This document shows, piece after piece, positions 1 to 7,123 of a stretch of DNA of 12,960 nucleotides (positions within the stretch are counted from its first letter, which is position 1; each line of letters opens with the position of its first letter). The translations under genes were made by a program, and so were the position numbers. Where the stretch lies: contig JAGACY010000160.1 in assembly GCA_017613855.1 (NCBI GenBank), forward strand, positions 1-12,960, written 5' to 3'. Under the pieces are notes generated by a model. It saw only the letters and a list, made by a program, of their open reading frames with translations. It had not been told where the DNA came from and ran no database searches. Source of the stretch: Pseudomonadota bacterium. Lineage in GTDB: Bacteria > Myxococcota > Bradymonadia > UBA4248.

Positions 1-1491
1 ATTATTCAGGGTAATGACTGGAGCAAATTTAAATGTACTTTAAATATTCCAAGTCGCAGCACGTGGTATGCAGACTTCTTTTCTGTGGCCGATCTCGATC
101 AGGATGGTATCAGCGAAATCATTGGCAATGATATTTACGATGGTACACAAACAGACGAAAATGGCTTTTGCAAAAAGATTTTACCGGAATCTGAAGCTGG
201 CTGGTACTATGCTGCCATTGCCGATCTCATTCCTGATGAATCCAATCCTGCCGAAACAGGGGAATTGATTCCCGAAGTGATTCGCGTAGGCAGTGGTAGG
301 GTCAGTGTTTGGAAAATCTTTAAAACCAAAGATGAAAATGGCAATCCCAAATGGTCACAAAAAGCCGCATGGTCAAAGGATCAGACCTCAAAATCGGGCG
401 GAGGCAATCCCGTCATTGCTGATTTTGACGGTGATGGCAAACGCGATATCGGGGTCGCAGGAAGAACGCATTACTCTGTATTTAACGGGCAAACCGGCGA
501 TATCGTTTGGGCAAGCAAAACAAAGGATGCATCGAGTGAAAAAACAGGATCGAGCGTCTTTGACTTCGAAGGTGATGGCGTAGCTGAAGTCGTCTATCGT
601 GATGAAAAATACCTGAGAATTTATTCCGGCCCCGGGGCAGGCAAGGATTCTGATGGTAAGATTATCGACGAAGATAATGACGGCTATATGGATGCTATCA
701 TTCTGTGGCAGGTTCCCAATAAAAACGGAACGATGGTCGAGTTCCCGGTCATTGCCGATGTCGACAATGACGGCAAAACAGAGATCGTCATGGTCAGTAA
801 CAATACCATCCCTTCCGATACATACAGTGATGAAGAATGCACTCAGTATAAGGAATATATGGACGAGAATTGTCTGCCCAGGTTGGGGGTGACGGTCTAT
901 ATGGATACCAATGACAACTGGGTACGTACACGCCGTGTTTGGAACCAGCATGCCTATCATGTCACCAATATCAACGAAGACGGCTCGGTTCCTAAGAATG
1001 AGGAAGCCAACTGGCTTAACCCAAGATACAACAATTATCGCCAGAATGTTCAGCCAGATGGTTTGTTCAATGCTCCCAACTTCCAGACAGGGGAACTCAA
1101 GGCAGACGAAAAATGCGATGCTCAGCACATGATGAATCTGTATGCCAAAGTTAAAAACGAAGGTTCCGTTACAAGCGGCAAGGGAATGAATGTCGCTTTC
1201 TATGTCGTCGATTATGGCGAAAAGAAAGAAAAACTCTGGATTGCAGATGTCACCCTCACGAAATCTGTGGCTCCGGGAGCTTCACAGGAAGTTTCCTTCC
1301 TCTGGGATAAAAAAGCTGAAAATAGTGAAGGTCAGCGAATCGATTTGACATTCCCGGTTAAAATCATTTTCGAAGTCGATGCACCGTCTCATGGCTCTGG
1401 CGAGGAAAAAGGCGCCTTTAATGAATGCATCGAGGATGATAATACCTCTCAACCTTTTGACATCAACGCATGCACAGAGGATGTCAATTAA
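1..1491 (+). CDS. FG-GAP/VCBS-repeat surface protein, 5'-truncated
   Basis: The reading frame is open from base 1, so the true start lies upstream; 496 residues and the TAA stop are visible. Five Asp-rich calcium-loop motifs of the DxDxDG type are seen at 91-108 (DLDQDG), 421-438 (DFDGDG), 562-579 (DFEGDG), 667-684 (DEDNDG) and 757-774 (DVDNDG), several preceded by hydrophobic V-I-A-D strands. This is the signature of FG-GAP/VCBS beta-propeller blades, as in integrin alpha chains and many bacterial surface or secreted proteins. From about 1105 on the protein becomes a beta-rich domain resembling CARDB (a CARDB-like NxxC..C tail with FNECIEDDN), which fits a cell-surface adhesion or scaffold role. 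Ligand and exact function cannot be read. It is probably exported, but the signal peptide lies outside the window. A methionine-equivalent GTG at 85 is not the start. Confidence 0.85.
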   Translation: MIQGNDWSKFKCTLNIPSRSTWYADFFSVADLDQDGISEIIGNDIYDGTQTDENGFCKKILPESEAGWYYAAIADLIPDESNPAETGELIPEVIRVGSGRVSVWKIFKTKDENGNPKWSQKAAWSKDQTSKSGGGNPVIADFDGDGKRDIGVAGRTHYSVFNGQTGDIVWASKTKDASSEKTGSSVFDFEGDGVAEVVYRDEKYLRIYSGPGAGKDSDGKIIDEDNDGYMDAIILWQVPNKNGTMVEFPVIADVDNDGKTEIVMVSNNTIPSDTYSDEECTQYKEYMDENCLPRLGVTVYMDTNDNWVRTRRVWNQHAYHVTNINEDGSVPKNEEANWLNPRYNNYRQNVQPDGLFNAPNFQTGELKADEKCDAQHMMNLYAKVKNEGSVTSGKGMNVAFYVVDYGEKKEKLWIADVTLTKSVAPGASQEVSFLWDKKAENSEGQRIDLTFPVKIIFEVDAPSHGSGEEKGAFNECIEDDNTSQPFDINACTEDVN

Positions 1492-1506
1492 CTCTGACTA
1501 TGATAT

Positions 1507-1535
1507 AGAGACGTGCAGTAGGATTGCACGTCTCT
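1507..1535. terminator. Perfect 11-bp inverted repeat between FG-GAP gene and GT39 gene
   Basis: AGAGACGTGCA (1507-1517) and its exact reverse complement (1525-1535) flank a 7-nt loop. It lies 16 nt after one stop codon and 17 nt before the next start. No T-tract follows on the + strand, so this is not a classical intrinsic terminator. It could attenuate or stabilise a bicistronic message, or act as a protein-binding palindrome. Confidence 0.45.
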
Positions 1536-1551
1536 GTCCCATAGGAAAATC

Positions 1552-4521
1552 ATGCTCGGTAAACAGCGGTTCTTCGATTTTTTTATTCTTTTGTGCCTTT
1601 CGCTTTTGGTTTTCCTGATTGGCATTTCTCAGACGACCGCAAGTCTATGGGAACCCTGGGAAACTTCGACCGTACTCGTTGCGCAGAATTTACTTCAATC
1701 CACCATGGATGAATCTGCTTTTTGGGTACCAAAGTCCGAAGGCGTTTTGGTGGCTCAGCCCTACCTGGAACTTTGGCTGCTGACCGCTTTGCTCAGAGTT
1801 TTCCCTGATCCAAATGCTTTTATTCTGAGATTACCTGGTGCTTGCATCGGTATTCTCCTCACGCTGCTCACGTTCTTCGCCGTTCGTCAGGCTTCTACAA
1901 GAAGAACTGCATGGACTGCCGCTATCATCCTGTTGACCATCCCCATGTTTGTTCTGACGGGGAAATTTATTCATGGAGATATTTGGCTCATCTTTGCGGT
2001 TGCGGTGCCCAATCTCTTCTATATCATGGCATGTTATGCTTCTACACGGCGAATGCAGCGTCTCATGCTGTGTATGACTTCACTTTCCGTTTTCATTTCT
2101 TTCCTGACCGGGGGCCTGTTTGCCATTGCCATTCTTGCCATTGAGGCAATCTTTACCGCATTGCTGCTTGGAAAAAATAGAAAACGCATCCTTAAACCGC
2201 TCTTAACTAAGTTTTTCCTCATTCCGCTTTATATTTCGTTTGTGATTATTGGCAGTGTCTTTAGTATTTACGTGACACAGGCACGCTACGAACTCGAAAA
2301 TAGAACGCCGCTTACACTTTCGGCACTTAATCGGGCACTCGATGAAGATCGCGTCATTGCTATTGAAAGACGCAATACCCAGATTATCGGTGCATTAAAA
2401 TCAGATGATGCCGAACAGGCTCAGAAGAATTTCATTCTTGTCGAATCCGAGCAGTACCACAACACCGATGCGACAGAGATCTTCAGTCTCAATGAAACCG
2501 AACAGCGCGCATTCGAAAATAATCTCATGTGGCGGTTCAAAAAAAAGGAACCCGCCAAAGCCGCACGTGCTGTGCCTATCATGGAGGATGCATTCCCAAC
2601 GGCGCTGCGCTTTTTCTGGTATCGGTCCAATACCCCCTATGATGAGCCCAAAATTACACTCGCCAGGGCTGCCATGGATCTTAATGATTCTGCGCGTGAT
2701 GATGCATGGATCCGGTCTTCTGAATCTCTCATCCATAAGACAACCCCAAAAACTGCGCTCGATTTCGCCGAATCTGCACTTGCAACGCCCGCAAAACTCC
2801 ATGCTGGAGAACTCGTTCGGGTTCTCAACGATGATCCCAATTCGGAATGGGTTGAAATTCAAAATGGGGCGGGGGATTCCGGATTTGTTCCTCGCGATAT
2901 CCTGACCATTCTTGAGGATGACAGCCAGATACACTGGCTTTCATGGCTGCAGATTCTCCTGTTTGGACTCTTTCCATGGAGCTGCTTCTTCCCGCTTATC
3001 ATTGCATGTGCTGTCATTTCATATAAAAAATTGTCTATTGCACAAACACCTTTCTATGGCGAATTTGCACAGGTCGAAGAATACTCCGAGTCGCGCTCTC
3101 TGCTTCAGAATCTGCTGATAAGTTGGACATTGGCCTCCGTGATTGCACTCGTGGTCGGCATCAACTTTACTCGACACGATATTTTCGCTGGTGTGATTCC
3201 GGTCGCTATCTTACTCGCCATTGCTGTTACTTCACCTGTTTTCTGGAAAAGCATTCGCAATAGCCTCGAATCTCGACTTCTGCTCATTGCTGTTGCTGTT
3301 GCATGCTGCGTGTTTGTCTTTCTCGACTTTAGAAAAGAAGCTTTCCACCTCGTGCGCTATATCTTGACCAATCCCCTCATGCACTGGGATTCGTCTGCCA
3401 ATTCCACATCTGAATACTATGGTGCCATTGCTTTAACCTTTTTGATCTTTTTTGTCCTTGTGACCATTATTTCTTTTTCGGGAGCCGTCGAAACAATTCA
3501 GGAACATATCAACAACTGGAGACAAAAAAATCCCTCCCAGCCACGCGAATATCGATCCAACTCAAGTACAACGCTCATGCGGATTTCCCGAAATGATGAA
3601 GAACCAATGCCCTATGCCCCCGTCATTTCGCTGACGCTGCTCTCAGGTGCATGCGCTTTCTTCATTTATTTCAATTATATTCCGACTATCTCGAACAATT
3701 TTACCGAGACTGAACTCATCAACGAGTATTTTGAATATGCCGATAACTCTGAGCCCGTCTATCTGCTATCCGGAGAAAATGCCCAGCTTTGTCAGACTTA
3801 CAGAGACTGTGAGCCTGGTTATATTTGCAAAAATTCACATTGCCGGATCTCGACGTTCCTGTCCTATTCACTCAGCGTGGCACGTCCCATCTCGCGTTCC
3901 AACATGATTCAATCGTTGTCCCCCAATAACGAATCGGACAATAATTCATTTTACATTATTCCCAAAGCTGCGCTCTATGTCCTTAACCAATCCTACAGAG
4001 CCATGTTCTCACGCGAAAATCGCCAGAATCTCAAGGTCATTCACGCACCATCCGCACGTCTCTATCTCATCGCCAATCACAAGGATTTACCTTCGGTGAA
4101 TCCATTCGAATCCATCTTTATCCGCGATGTTCCTGAGGATGCTACCAAACTTCCGTCGCCCGTTCAGCTCGATGATAAGATTGTGCTCGAAGGATTCAAA
4201 ATGAATCAGCTCGACTTTTCGAATGCTAAAAAACTCGAAATGACTCTCTATTATCACCTCAACAACTCTTTCGATCCGAACGATTCAGAACATCATTTCC
4301 AGTTCTCTTTCGAAGTCAGCAATCGAAAACTCGAATTTGAACGAACACCGCTCAACGGAGAATACGATACCAAGCGTATCATTGCCGGCGATCTCGTTGC
4401 AGATACTTTTACTTTCGAACTATCTATGATGCCGGAACATGGTTACATCGACGTTTGGCTCTCGACGAACGATCCTAAAGTATCGCATGAACGCCATCAG
4501 TTGACGACAATTGGGTTTTAG
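1552..4521 (+). CDS. ArnT/GT39-like membrane glycosyltransferase with SH3-like insertion
   Basis: 989 residues. The N-terminal half is a polytopic membrane domain of the GT-C type (PMT_2/GT39, ArnT-like), which normally moves a sugar from a polyprenyl-phosphate carrier to a lipid or protein on the outer face of the inner membrane. After the first membrane segment (about residues 7-27) comes LWEPWETS, with E34 and E37 in the place of the usual acidic active-site loop; AQPYLELWLL (about 68-77) matches the KPxLxxWL element. Membrane helices follow at about 92-240. A soluble stretch (about 245-460) then carries an SH3-like fold (about 405-457, LVRVLNDDPNSEWVEI). Further helices lie at about 461-492, 515-600, 622-645 and 689-712. 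The last 275 residues look periplasmic and include four cysteines (747, 753, 759, 764). AGGA at 1543-1546 supports the start. Family assignment is firm; donor and acceptor are unknown. Confidence 0.8.
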   Translation: MLGKQRFFDFFILLCLSLLVFLIGISQTTASLWEPWETSTVLVAQNLLQSTMDESAFWVPKSEGVLVAQPYLELWLLTALLRVFPDPNAFILRLPGACIGILLTLLTFFAVRQASTRRTAWTAAIILLTIPMFVLTGKFIHGDIWLIFAVAVPNLFYIMACYASTRRMQRLMLCMTSLSVFISFLTGGLFAIAILAIEAIFTALLLGKNRKRILKPLLTKFFLIPLYISFVIIGSVFSIYVTQARYELENRTPLTLSALNRALDEDRVIAIERRNTQIIGALKSDDAEQAQKNFILVESEQYHNTDATEIFSLNETEQRAFENNLMWRFKKKEPAKAARAVPIMEDAFPTALRFFWYRSNTPYDEPKITLARAAMDLNDSARDDAWIRSSESLIHKTTPKTALDFAESALATPAKLHAGELVRVLNDDPNSEWVEIQNGAGDSGFVPRDILTILEDDSQIHWLSWLQILLFGLFPWSCFFPLIIACAVISYKKLSIAQTPFYGEFAQVEEYSESRSLLQNLLISWTLASVIALVVGINFTRHDIFAGVIPVAILLAIAVTSPVFWKSIRNSLESRLLLIAVAVACCVFVFLDFRKEAFHLVRYILTNPLMHWDSSANSTSEYYGAIALTFLIFFVLVTIISFSGAVETIQEHINNWRQKNPSQPREYRSNSSTTLMRISRNDEEPMPYAPVISLTLLSGACAFFIYFNYIPTISNNFTETELINEYFEYADNSEPVYLLSGENAQLCQTYRDCEPGYICKNSHCRISTFLSYSLSVARPISRSNMIQSLSPNNESDNNSFYIIPKAALYVLNQSYRAMFSRENRQNLKVIHAPSARLYLIANHKDLPSVNPFESIFIRDVPEDATKLPSPVQLDDKIVLEGFKMNQLDFSNAKKLEMTLYYHLNNSFDPNDSEHHFQFSFEVSNRKLEFERTPLNGEYDTKRIIAGDLVADTFTFELSMMPEHGYIDVWLSTNDPKVSHERHQLTTIGF

Positions 4522-4606
4522 GCGCCGCTTATCTGCGATACAGCCGGCGCCGCGCCGCTGCTTCGCACGCGTCGCAGCTCGGGCTATTGGCTTTGCCAAT
4601 ACGCCC
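4521..4606 (+). repeat. Two-hairpin palindromic element, copy A
   Basis: Hairpin 1 (4521-4551) has GGCGCC arms closing a TATC-tgc-GATA core; hairpin 2 (4581-4606) is GGGC-TATTGGC-ttt-GCCAATA-c-GCCC. In both, a single unpaired C follows the ATA of the 3' arm. The same frame recurs in copies at 6160-6221 and 10938-10997. The first base is the last base of the upstream TAG stop codon. It resembles REP/BIME-type dispersed palindromes, but the family is not recognised. Confidence 0.6.
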
Positions 4607-4617
4607 TCGCTTTTTTT
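4581..4617 (+). terminator. Probable intrinsic terminator of the GT39 gene
   Basis: An 11-bp stem with one bulge (GGGCTATTGGC against GCCAATA-c-GCCC) is followed, after 4 nt, by seven T residues (4611-4617). It lies 60 nt past the GT39 stop codon. The hairpin is also part of the dispersed element of copy A, so the repeat may have been co-opted as a terminator. Confidence 0.6.
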
Positions 4618-4641
4618 ATTAGCAATTAGCAATTAGGAATT
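4618..4641. repeat. Heptamer tandem array 1 (ATTAGCA units)
   Basis: Units ATTAGCA, ATTAGCA and ATTAGGA follow directly, then ATTG. The same unit in the opposite orientation (ATTGCTA) forms the array at 12829-12863. Confidence 0.8.
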
Positions 4642-4871
4642 GAATGTGTAAGACTATAGGCTATGTTAAACTTGTGTTGAGCTCAAGTGATTGTGGATGG
4701 CTGCATATATTCCCTATATAAGCGGCGACACGAAGTCGCCGCCCGAACGCCGTCCCCCGACGCGGGGATTGTCAAAGGTGTCGCGCGACACCCTTGACCG
4801 CCCGCCGCGTAGGCGCAAATGACATTACAGTGATGCAATATCCACGCTTGAACAACAGAGCCAAATAATTA
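4642..4871 (+). promoter_or_regulatory. Candidate truA promoter and palindrome-rich leader
   Basis: A possible sigma70-type promoter is TTGTGG (4691-4696), an 18-nt spacer and TATATA (4715-4720). A transcript from it would begin just before a perfect 8-bp hairpin, GCGGCGAC-acgaa-GTCGCCGC (4722-4742), and then carry a 28-bp near-perfect palindrome at 4771-4798 (13 of 14 pairs), itself framed by ACGCGG (4760-4765) and CCGCGT (4805-4810). TTGAGCTCAA (4677-4686) is a further perfect palindrome. No ORF is credible here. The promoter is weak by sequence; the palindromes are seen directly. Confidence 0.35.
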
Positions 4872-4892
4872 CTACGAACTACGAATTACGAA
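4872..4892. repeat. Heptamer tandem array 2 (CTACGAA units) at the truA start
   Basis: CTACGAA, CTACGAA and TTACGAA end 3 nt before the truA ATG and occupy the ribosome-binding position. There is no Shine-Dalgarno sequence in or next to it. Confidence 0.8.
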
Positions 4893-4895
4893 TAA

Positions 4896-5693
4896 ATGAA
4901 AACTATTGCTCTCATTCTCGCCTACGACGGTACCAATTATGCCGGATGGCAGCGTCAGGCCGGACAAAAAACCATCCAGGGAACCCTCGAACAGGCAATT
5001 TCCAAAATGAACAATGCTCCAACCGAAATTCGTGGGGCTAGCCGTACCGATGCCGGCGTGCATGCCGAATGGCAAGTCGCTGCTTTCGATACACAAAGGG
5101 ATTATGAACCCGATCGGTTCAAAATTGCACTCAATGCACTGACACCGCCGGATATCACCATACGACATGCCTGCAATGCCCCCGACGGATTTCAGCCTCG
5201 CTTCGAAAGCCGCGGAAAGCATTATCGCTACTGGCTTTGGCAGGGACATTATCTCCCGCCGATGCTCATCAATCGCGCTGCTGCCGTTCGAAAACTCGAC
5301 ATCGAAAACATGCGAAAAGCTGCACAATATCTCATTGGAGAACACGATTTTTCTTCGTTTCGTGCACTCGATTGTCAGGCAAAAACGCCCGTTCGGACAC
5401 TCACTCGCATCGATATATCAACCGTTGCAGGCCCCTATGCCTATCACTGTTCCGATGCGGACGCACTCATTCAGATTGATGTCGAAGGTACGGCATTTCT
5501 TAAGCAAATGGTGCGCATTATCGTGGGCACGCTCATCGATTTTGGGCTCGGAATGCCCGCACATAATATGCGCACGATACTTGAGTCAAAATGCCGCGCC
5601 AATGCCGGTCAAACGGTACCTGCGGCAGGACTCACGCTCGTGCGCTCATTCAGTTCACTCGACGATTGGATTAATCCTACGCTTCTTCTTTGA
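4896..5693 (+). CDS. truA: tRNA pseudouridine(38-40) synthase TruA
   Basis: 265 residues, the usual length for TruA, which converts U38, U39 and U40 in tRNA anticodon arms to pseudouridine in the cytoplasm. The N-terminus reads ALILAYDGTNYAGWQRQ, typical of the family, and the catalytic motif GASRTDAGVHA places the nucleophilic aspartate at residue 52. FESRGKHYRYWL (about 108-119) and the later FLKQMVRIIVGTLIDFG (about 203-219) are the expected C-terminal family elements. The ATG at 4896 is chosen because the family motif begins at once; it has no Shine-Dalgarno and is preceded by heptamer repeats. The gene is transcribed alone and its last 17 bp overlap the convergent yegP-like gene. Confidence 0.97.
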   Translation: MKTIALILAYDGTNYAGWQRQAGQKTIQGTLEQAISKMNNAPTEIRGASRTDAGVHAEWQVAAFDTQRDYEPDRFKIALNALTPPDITIRHACNAPDGFQPRFESRGKHYRYWLWQGHYLPPMLINRAAAVRKLDIENMRKAAQYLIGEHDFSSFRALDCQAKTPVRTLTRIDISTVAGPYAYHCSDADALIQIDVEGTAFLKQMVRIIVGTLIDFGLGMPAHNMRTILESKCRANAGQTVPAAGLTLVRSFSSLDDWINPTLLL

Positions 5694-6051
5694 CAATCTC
5701 TGCATCTGGGGCATTCTTGCGGATGGATTCGATGCCGTTTTTGCAGCCGGCCATCGCTTTATAGCCTTCGCCCACGGCAATAATCTGACCATTGGTTGCT
5801 TTTAAACGGAAACGGAATTCACCGGCTTTGTCTTTGTAAATCTCAAATTTGGGATTCTTCTGGACTTCGTAGTTCTCGACAGTTTGATCTTCGAGAGCAG
5901 CAATGGGAGCATTCTTTTTGACGCTCTCAATGCCTTTCATGCAGGTTTCTTCGCTTGCATAATCCTGTGAAGTCGCAATGATTTCGCCATTGCCGGCCTT
6001 GAGATTAAAACGAATTCCACCTTTTCCTTCTTTGACAACGAATTTTCCCAT
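5677..6051 (-). CDS. YegP-family DUF1508 protein, two tandem repeats
   Basis: 124 residues made of two copies of the DUF1508 unit. Copy one (about 3-55) reads KFVVKEGKGGIRFNLKAGNG and continues with SEETCMKGIESVKKNAP; copy two (about 67-119) reads KFEIYKDKAGEFRFRLKATNG and continues with AGCKNGIESIRKNAP. E. coli YegP has the same tandem layout; the family is widespread, small and cytosolic, and its molecular role is not settled. A strong Shine-Dalgarno CAGGAGA (minus strand, 6057-6063) fixes the start. The TAG stop lies inside the 3' end of truA, in convergent orientation. It is divergent from the HEAT-like gene. The family call is firm; function is unknown. Confidence 0.93.
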   Translation of the reverse strand: MGKFVVKEGKGGIRFNLKAGNGEIIATSQDYASEETCMKGIESVKKNAPIAALEDQTVENYEVQKNPKFEIYKDKAGEFRFRLKATNGQIIAVGEGYKAMAGCKNGIESIRKNAPDAEIVKEEA

Positions 6052-6056
6052 GGTTT

Positions 6057-6063
6057 TCTCCTG
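6057..6063 (-). promoter_or_regulatory. Ribosome-binding site of the yegP-like gene
   Basis: CAGGAGA on the minus strand, 5 nt before the ATG at 6051. It contrasts with truA, the CNNM gene and rnj, which lack such a site. Confidence 0.8.
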
Positions 6064-6070
6064 ACAAATT

Positions 6071-6103
6071 GTGCCACCAATGGCACGGATGCATAATTTT
6101 ATA
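6071..6103 (-). promoter_or_regulatory. yegP-like leader: hairpin and possible -10 box
   Basis: GTGCCA (6071-6076) and TGGCAC (6081-6086) form a perfect 6-bp hairpin with a 4-nt loop, 7 nt upstream of the Shine-Dalgarno. TATAAA on the minus strand at 6098-6103 may be the -10 box; the matching -35 (TGTAGA, 6121-6126) is poor. The hairpin could affect translation or mRNA stability. Confidence 0.35.
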
Positions 6104-6159
6104 TCAGAAATATAGATTTTTCTACATGGTTTGATGGTTTAATAATAATATTTGCGCAT

Positions 6160-6221
6160 GCGTATGGGACGAAGGACCATAGCAGGCGCGAAGGCAGCCG
6201 TATCGCGAAGCGATAGGCGGC
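6160..6221 (-). repeat. Two-hairpin palindromic element, copy B (reverse orientation)
   Basis: Read on the minus strand, hairpin 1 (6201-6221) is GCC-TATCGC-ttc-GCGATA-c-GGC, and hairpin 2 (6160-6183) is GC-TATGG-loop-CCATA-c-GC. Both show the same TAT/ATA frame with a bulged C as the copies at 4521-4606 and 10938-10997. It sits between the divergent yegP-like and HEAT-like genes, within 30 nt of the latter's start. The stems differ in sequence from the other copies but remain paired. Confidence 0.55.
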
Positions 6222-6245
6222 ATTCTCAAAGGCAGCACTTAAAAA

Positions 6246-6992
6246 ATGAAACGCATTCTTTTAGTGACAATTTTTTTGTGTATGGGTGGCTTGGCACAAG
6301 CACAGCCAGCTCCTGTATCACCGCAAACTCAGCCGGACTCTGCCCCCGAAGCCAAAGCAACGCCCGAAACGCCCGGTGCTGCTGCACCTGCTTCGAATTT
6401 GACTCCGGGCGAAAACCCAGCTGCTGCGCCGTCTGCGAATGCCAGTGATCCTTCGCAGCCAAGGCCACGACGAAGACCTCGAGTCATTATCAATCGTGAA
6501 TTCGATGACCGCGATAAAATCATGCTGCTGCTCAATGCTCACTGTGATTATCCATCCAAAGAGGATTTGCTCTCTACGAGCCCCGATGCCGAAAAGTATC
6601 TCAGAGAAATCCTCAATGATGAAACCGTTCTCTTTTCGGTCAGAATGAGGACTATCGAAGCACTTGCCTATTTTAATAACCCGCAAAATCTCGAAACGGT
6701 CGAGGAAATCCTGCGCAATCCAGACGATCATGAACCCCTCATGCTCATGCAGGCTATTCGGGCCTATCCAAAGATGGCACCCGAACGGGCACCCGCTGCG
6801 CTCGCACCCTTCCTTGCCAAAGGAAGTGATATCACTCGTTTCGTTACGATTACGAGTCTCAAAAATTGCCCGGGTAATGCCGCACTTTCGGTGCTTCAGG
6901 AACGATACGAAGTCGAAAAAAACCGCTTCTTTCAGGCCAGATTAAAACAGGCAATTGATAATCACTGCAAGCAGGATACTTATTGTCAGTAA
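6246..6992 (+). CDS. Exported HEAT-like repeat protein with Pro/Ala-rich linker
   Basis: 248 residues, not recognised as a named family. Residues 1-19 form a clear Sec signal peptide (KR, hydrophobic core, then AQA before cleavage at about 19/20), so the protein is exported, most likely to the periplasm. Residues 20-75 are rich in Pro, Ala and Ser, a low-complexity linker ending in a basic patch (RPRRRPR). The rest (about 85-240) is alpha-helical with paired amphipathic helices such as VRMRTIEALAYF, LMLMQAIRAYP and ITRFVTITSLKNCP, matching HEAT or PBS-lyase-type repeats that usually bind other proteins. It has no catalytic motif. No clear Shine-Dalgarno precedes the ATG, which follows a run of A. 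It is probably transcribed alone; partner unknown. Confidence 0.75.
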   Translation: MKRILLVTIFLCMGGLAQAQPAPVSPQTQPDSAPEAKATPETPGAAAPASNLTPGENPAAAPSANASDPSQPRPRRRPRVIINREFDDRDKIMLLLNAHCDYPSKEDLLSTSPDAEKYLREILNDETVLFSVRMRTIEALAYFNNPQNLETVEEILRNPDDHEPLMLMQAIRAYPKMAPERAPAALAPFLAKGSDITRFVTITSLKNCPGNAALSVLQERYEVEKNRFFQARLKQAIDNHCKQDTYCQ

Positions 6993-7123
6993 ATGGTTTC
7001 TCTTTGAGTCTGAGCCGCCGATGCCGGGCGTTTGTGTTATTCACTATTCACTATCATTAACTTCTTATCACTGAATAACTCATAATCATCCTATGAGCTA
7101 TTCAATGCTTTGCCGGGTCTCCT
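6993..7123. other. Short intergenic stretch between convergent genes
   Basis: Holds a heptamer array of two ATTCACT units (7039-7052) and a 6-bp hairpin CTCATA / TATGAG (7079-7097). There is no T-tract terminator. The hairpin could serve either converging gene. Confidence 0.5.
7039..7052. repeat. Heptamer tandem array 3 (ATTCACT units)
   Basis: Two exact ATTCACT units, followed by ATCATT, which keeps part of the pattern. It is not next to a start codon. Confidence 0.6.

Noticed and set aside
85..87. GTG as the start of the FG-GAP gene
   Set aside because: The frame is open to base 1 and codons 1-28 read like the same repeat protein; the calcium motif follows directly, so the gene is cut by the window edge.
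388..1128. 246-residue open frame on the minus strand
   Set aside because: Antisense to the calcium-motif region of the FG-GAP gene; the Asp-rich repeats produce stop-free complementary frames.
5167..5805. 212-residue open frame on the + strand
   Set aside because: It overlaps truA in another frame and runs into the yegP-like gene; TruA motifs continue in the other frame throughout.
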